From the NCBI GenBank assembly GCA_947487745.1, contig CANKXQ010000060.1:1-7498 (forward strand): a stretch of 7,498 bases of DNA, written 5' to 3'. The position numbers and the translations under genes are program-made. Positions within the stretch are counted from its first letter, which is position 1; each line of letters begins with the position of its first letter. Under the pieces are notes generated by a model. It ran no database searches and had not been told where the DNA came from. It saw only the letters and a list, made by a program, of their open reading frames with translations. The DNA comes from Spartobacteria bacterium. Lineage in GTDB: Bacteria; Verrucomicrobiota; Verrucomicrobiia; Chthoniobacterales; Terrimicrobiaceae. Positions 6,389-7,498 of this stretch are shown here, piece after piece.

Positions 6389-7114
6389 CTAGGAGGCGCT
6401 TTGGAGGATGGCGCGCAGGTTGCCGGTGATGCGGCCGTCGTAGAGGGCTTTACCGATGATGGCGCCGTAGAGGCTGGGCATGGTGTTCAGACGGCGCAGG
6501 TCGTTGACGCAGGAGACTCCGCCGCTGGCGATGAGGTTGCAGCTCAGCAGGGAGAGCATTTTTTCCAACTCCGCGAAATTCGGCCCCTCGAGCATGCCGT
6601 CGGTGGCGATGTCGGTGTAGATGATTGTTCCTGCGCCGGCTTGCTGTGCGGCGAGGGCGAGGTCGGTGGCTGATGTGGCGGTGGTCTCGGTCCATCCCTT
6701 CACGGCGACCTTGCCGCCATGGGCGTCAATGCCTACAGCGATGCGCTCGCCGCCGAACCGGGAACACATTTCCGCGATGGTTTCGGGGGATTGGCAGGCC
6801 TTGGTGCCGAGGATGACACGGCTTACGCCGGCATCGAAGGCGGCTTGGATTTTTTCGACACTGCGCATACCGCCGCCGAGTTCACAGGGAACCTTCACAG
6901 CGGCGCAGATTTTCGCCACGGCATCGAGGTTCTGCGGCTCGCCGGTGAAGGCGGCGTCCAGATCGACGATGTGGAGCCAATCGGCGCCGGAGTCCTCCCA
7001 CTTTTTGGCGAACGCCACGGGGTCGGAGGAATAAACGGTTTTCTCGGTGGCGAGTCCGCGCTTGAGGCGCACGACTTCGCCGCCCATGAGGTCGATGGCT
7101 GGCAGAAGAATCAT
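6389..7114 (-). CDS. hisA: HisA, phosphoribosylformimino-5-aminoimidazole carboxamide ribotide isomerase
   Basis: Catalyses the Amadori-type isomerisation of ProFAR to PRFAR, the fourth step of histidine biosynthesis, in the cytosol. The product is 241 residues, the usual length, and folds as a (beta/alpha)8 barrel. Visible family motifs are PAIDLMGGEVVRL with catalytic D8, ELGGGMRS (78-85), GIDAHGG with the second catalytic D130, YTDIATDGMLEGPN (166-179) and IASGGVS (195-201). The two half-barrel phosphate sites (GGGMR and ASGGV) are both intact. The presence of TDGM rather than the HisF equivalents, and the AIDLMGG start, favour HisA over HisF. The ATG overlaps the hisH stop in the sequence ATGA (7114-7111), with no ribosome binding site of its own, so translation is probably coupled to hisH. 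Its product feeds the HisH-HisF complex. No hisF follows; the next 190 bases lead to a terminator. Confidence 0.97.
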   Translation of the reverse strand: MILLPAIDLMGGEVVRLKRGLATEKTVYSSDPVAFAKKWEDSGADWLHIVDLDAAFTGEPQNLDAVAKICAAVKVPCELGGGMRSVEKIQAAFDAGVSRVILGTKACQSPETIAEMCSRFGGERIAVGIDAHGGKVAVKGWTETTATSATDLALAAQQAGAGTIIYTDIATDGMLEGPNFAELEKMLSLLSCNLIASGGVSCVNDLRRLNTMPSLYGAIIGKALYDGRITGNLRAILQSAS

Positions 7115-7498
7115 AGTGTCGAAACAAAATTGCGAAGAAGGGCGAGTCCGGCGGACTGGCTTTTCTCAGGATGGAATTGGACAGCGTGCAGGGCGCCCGA
7201 GGAGACACCGGCGGCGAAGGAAAGACCGTAGCCGCTCCACGCGCTTACAAGCGAGGAGTCGGCGGGAGCGGGAAAAAACGAGTGCACAAAATACATCGAG
7301 ACCTCGCCGGAAAGGCCGTTGTAGAGGGGGCCGGAGGTTTTCGAGAGCGTGTTCCAGCCCATGTGCGGAACCTTGAGGCCGACATCGGGAAATCGCACGA
7401 CGCGCCCTTTCAAAACGCCAAGCCCCTCCACGCCGGGGGATTCCTCGCTGGATTCGAAGAGAAGCTGGTAGCCGAGGCAGATGCCGAGATAGGGACGA
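7111..7498 (-). CDS. hisH: HisH, glutaminase subunit of imidazole glycerol phosphate synthase (partial, N-terminus outside window)
   Basis: Class I glutamine amidotransferase subunit that hydrolyses glutamine and channels ammonia to HisF, which turns PRFAR into imidazole glycerol phosphate and AICAR. The last 128 residues are visible; roughly 70-80 N-terminal residues lie past the right edge. The nucleophile elbow YLGICLGYQLLFE places the catalytic Cys at codon 7479-7477. The other two triad members are His (codon 7173-7171) and Glu (codon 7167-7165) in AVQFHPEKS. HisH-typical sequence between them includes VPHMGWNTL and YFVHSFF. The PHMGWN motif separates HisH from PabA, CarA and GuaA. In most HisH proteins I recall, the residue after GICLG is Met; here it is Tyr. 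The stop overlaps the hisA start by four bases. Any internal ATG (for example 7431) lies after the catalytic Cys and cannot be the start. Confidence 0.95.
   Translation of the reverse strand, partial: RPYLGICLGYQLLFESSEESPGVEGLGVLKGRVVRFPDVGLKVPHMGWNTLSKTSGPLYNGLSGEVSMYFVHSFFPAPADSSLVSAWSGYGLSFAAGVSSGALHAVQFHPEKSQSAGLALLRNFVSTL

Noticed and set aside
6239..6673. 144-codon plus-strand frame starting at GTG 6239
   Set aside because: About two thirds lies antisense to hisA, where G+C-rich coding DNA routinely leaves an open opposite frame. It lacks a ribosome binding site and follows a terminator without a visible promoter.
1..7498. CRISPR array, insertion sequence, tRNA, prophage or defence genes
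   Set aside because: I saw no regularly spaced repeats, transposase motifs, terminal inverted repeats, tRNA-like cloverleaf or phage genes.

Overview
This window looks like ordinary chromosomal DNA from a G+C-rich Gram-negative bacterium. My best guess is the Verrucomicrobiota or a related PVC lineage. The guess rests on a tandem-ACT small protein, a membrane-anchored coiled-coil protein followed by a tiny lipoprotein, a his gene pair, and the absence of canonical Shine-Dalgarno motifs at almost every start. It is an inference from family content, not a phylogenetic result. There is no phage, insertion sequence, CRISPR array, tRNA or rRNA. Coding density is high and most genes are housekeeping.

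Layout: (1) positions 1-1455 (+) hold a large exported-type protein of unknown function, cut by the left edge, whose start resembles the LPP20/FlgT N-terminal fold. (2) 1568-2320 (+) is a complete Nif3/YbgI-family dinuclear-metal protein. (3) 2321-2737 (-) is a two-ACT-domain small protein that meets the Nif3 gene stop codon to stop codon with no spacer. (4) 2827-5130 (+), divergent from the ACT gene, is ribonuclease R with all catalytic aspartates. (5) 5206-6018 (+) is a membrane-anchored coiled-coil protein with a small beta-rich C-terminal domain, preceded by a plausible promoter. (6) 5999-6169 (+) overlaps its 3' end and encodes a 56-residue lipoprotein with a clear lipobox. (7) Two adjacent hairpins follow at 6177-6219. 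One has a U-tract for the plus strand and the other for the minus strand, so they close both convergent units. (8) 7498-6389 (-) is a hisH-hisA pair joined by an ATGA overlap; hisH is cut by the right edge.

Functional picture: HisH is the glutaminase subunit of imidazole glycerol phosphate synthase and HisA supplies its substrate, so the right end belongs to a histidine biosynthesis operon. hisF does not follow hisA here. RNase R, the Nif3-like protein and the ACT protein have no evident functional link. The coiled-coil/lipoprotein pair is probably one envelope unit spanning the inner-membrane and lipoprotein compartments. It and the first ORF are the two parts of the window whose functions I cannot name. 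I did not find a clear new defence, mobile or biosynthetic system. The best candidates for something undescribed are the coiled-coil plus micro-lipoprotein module and the FlgT_N-like exported protein.
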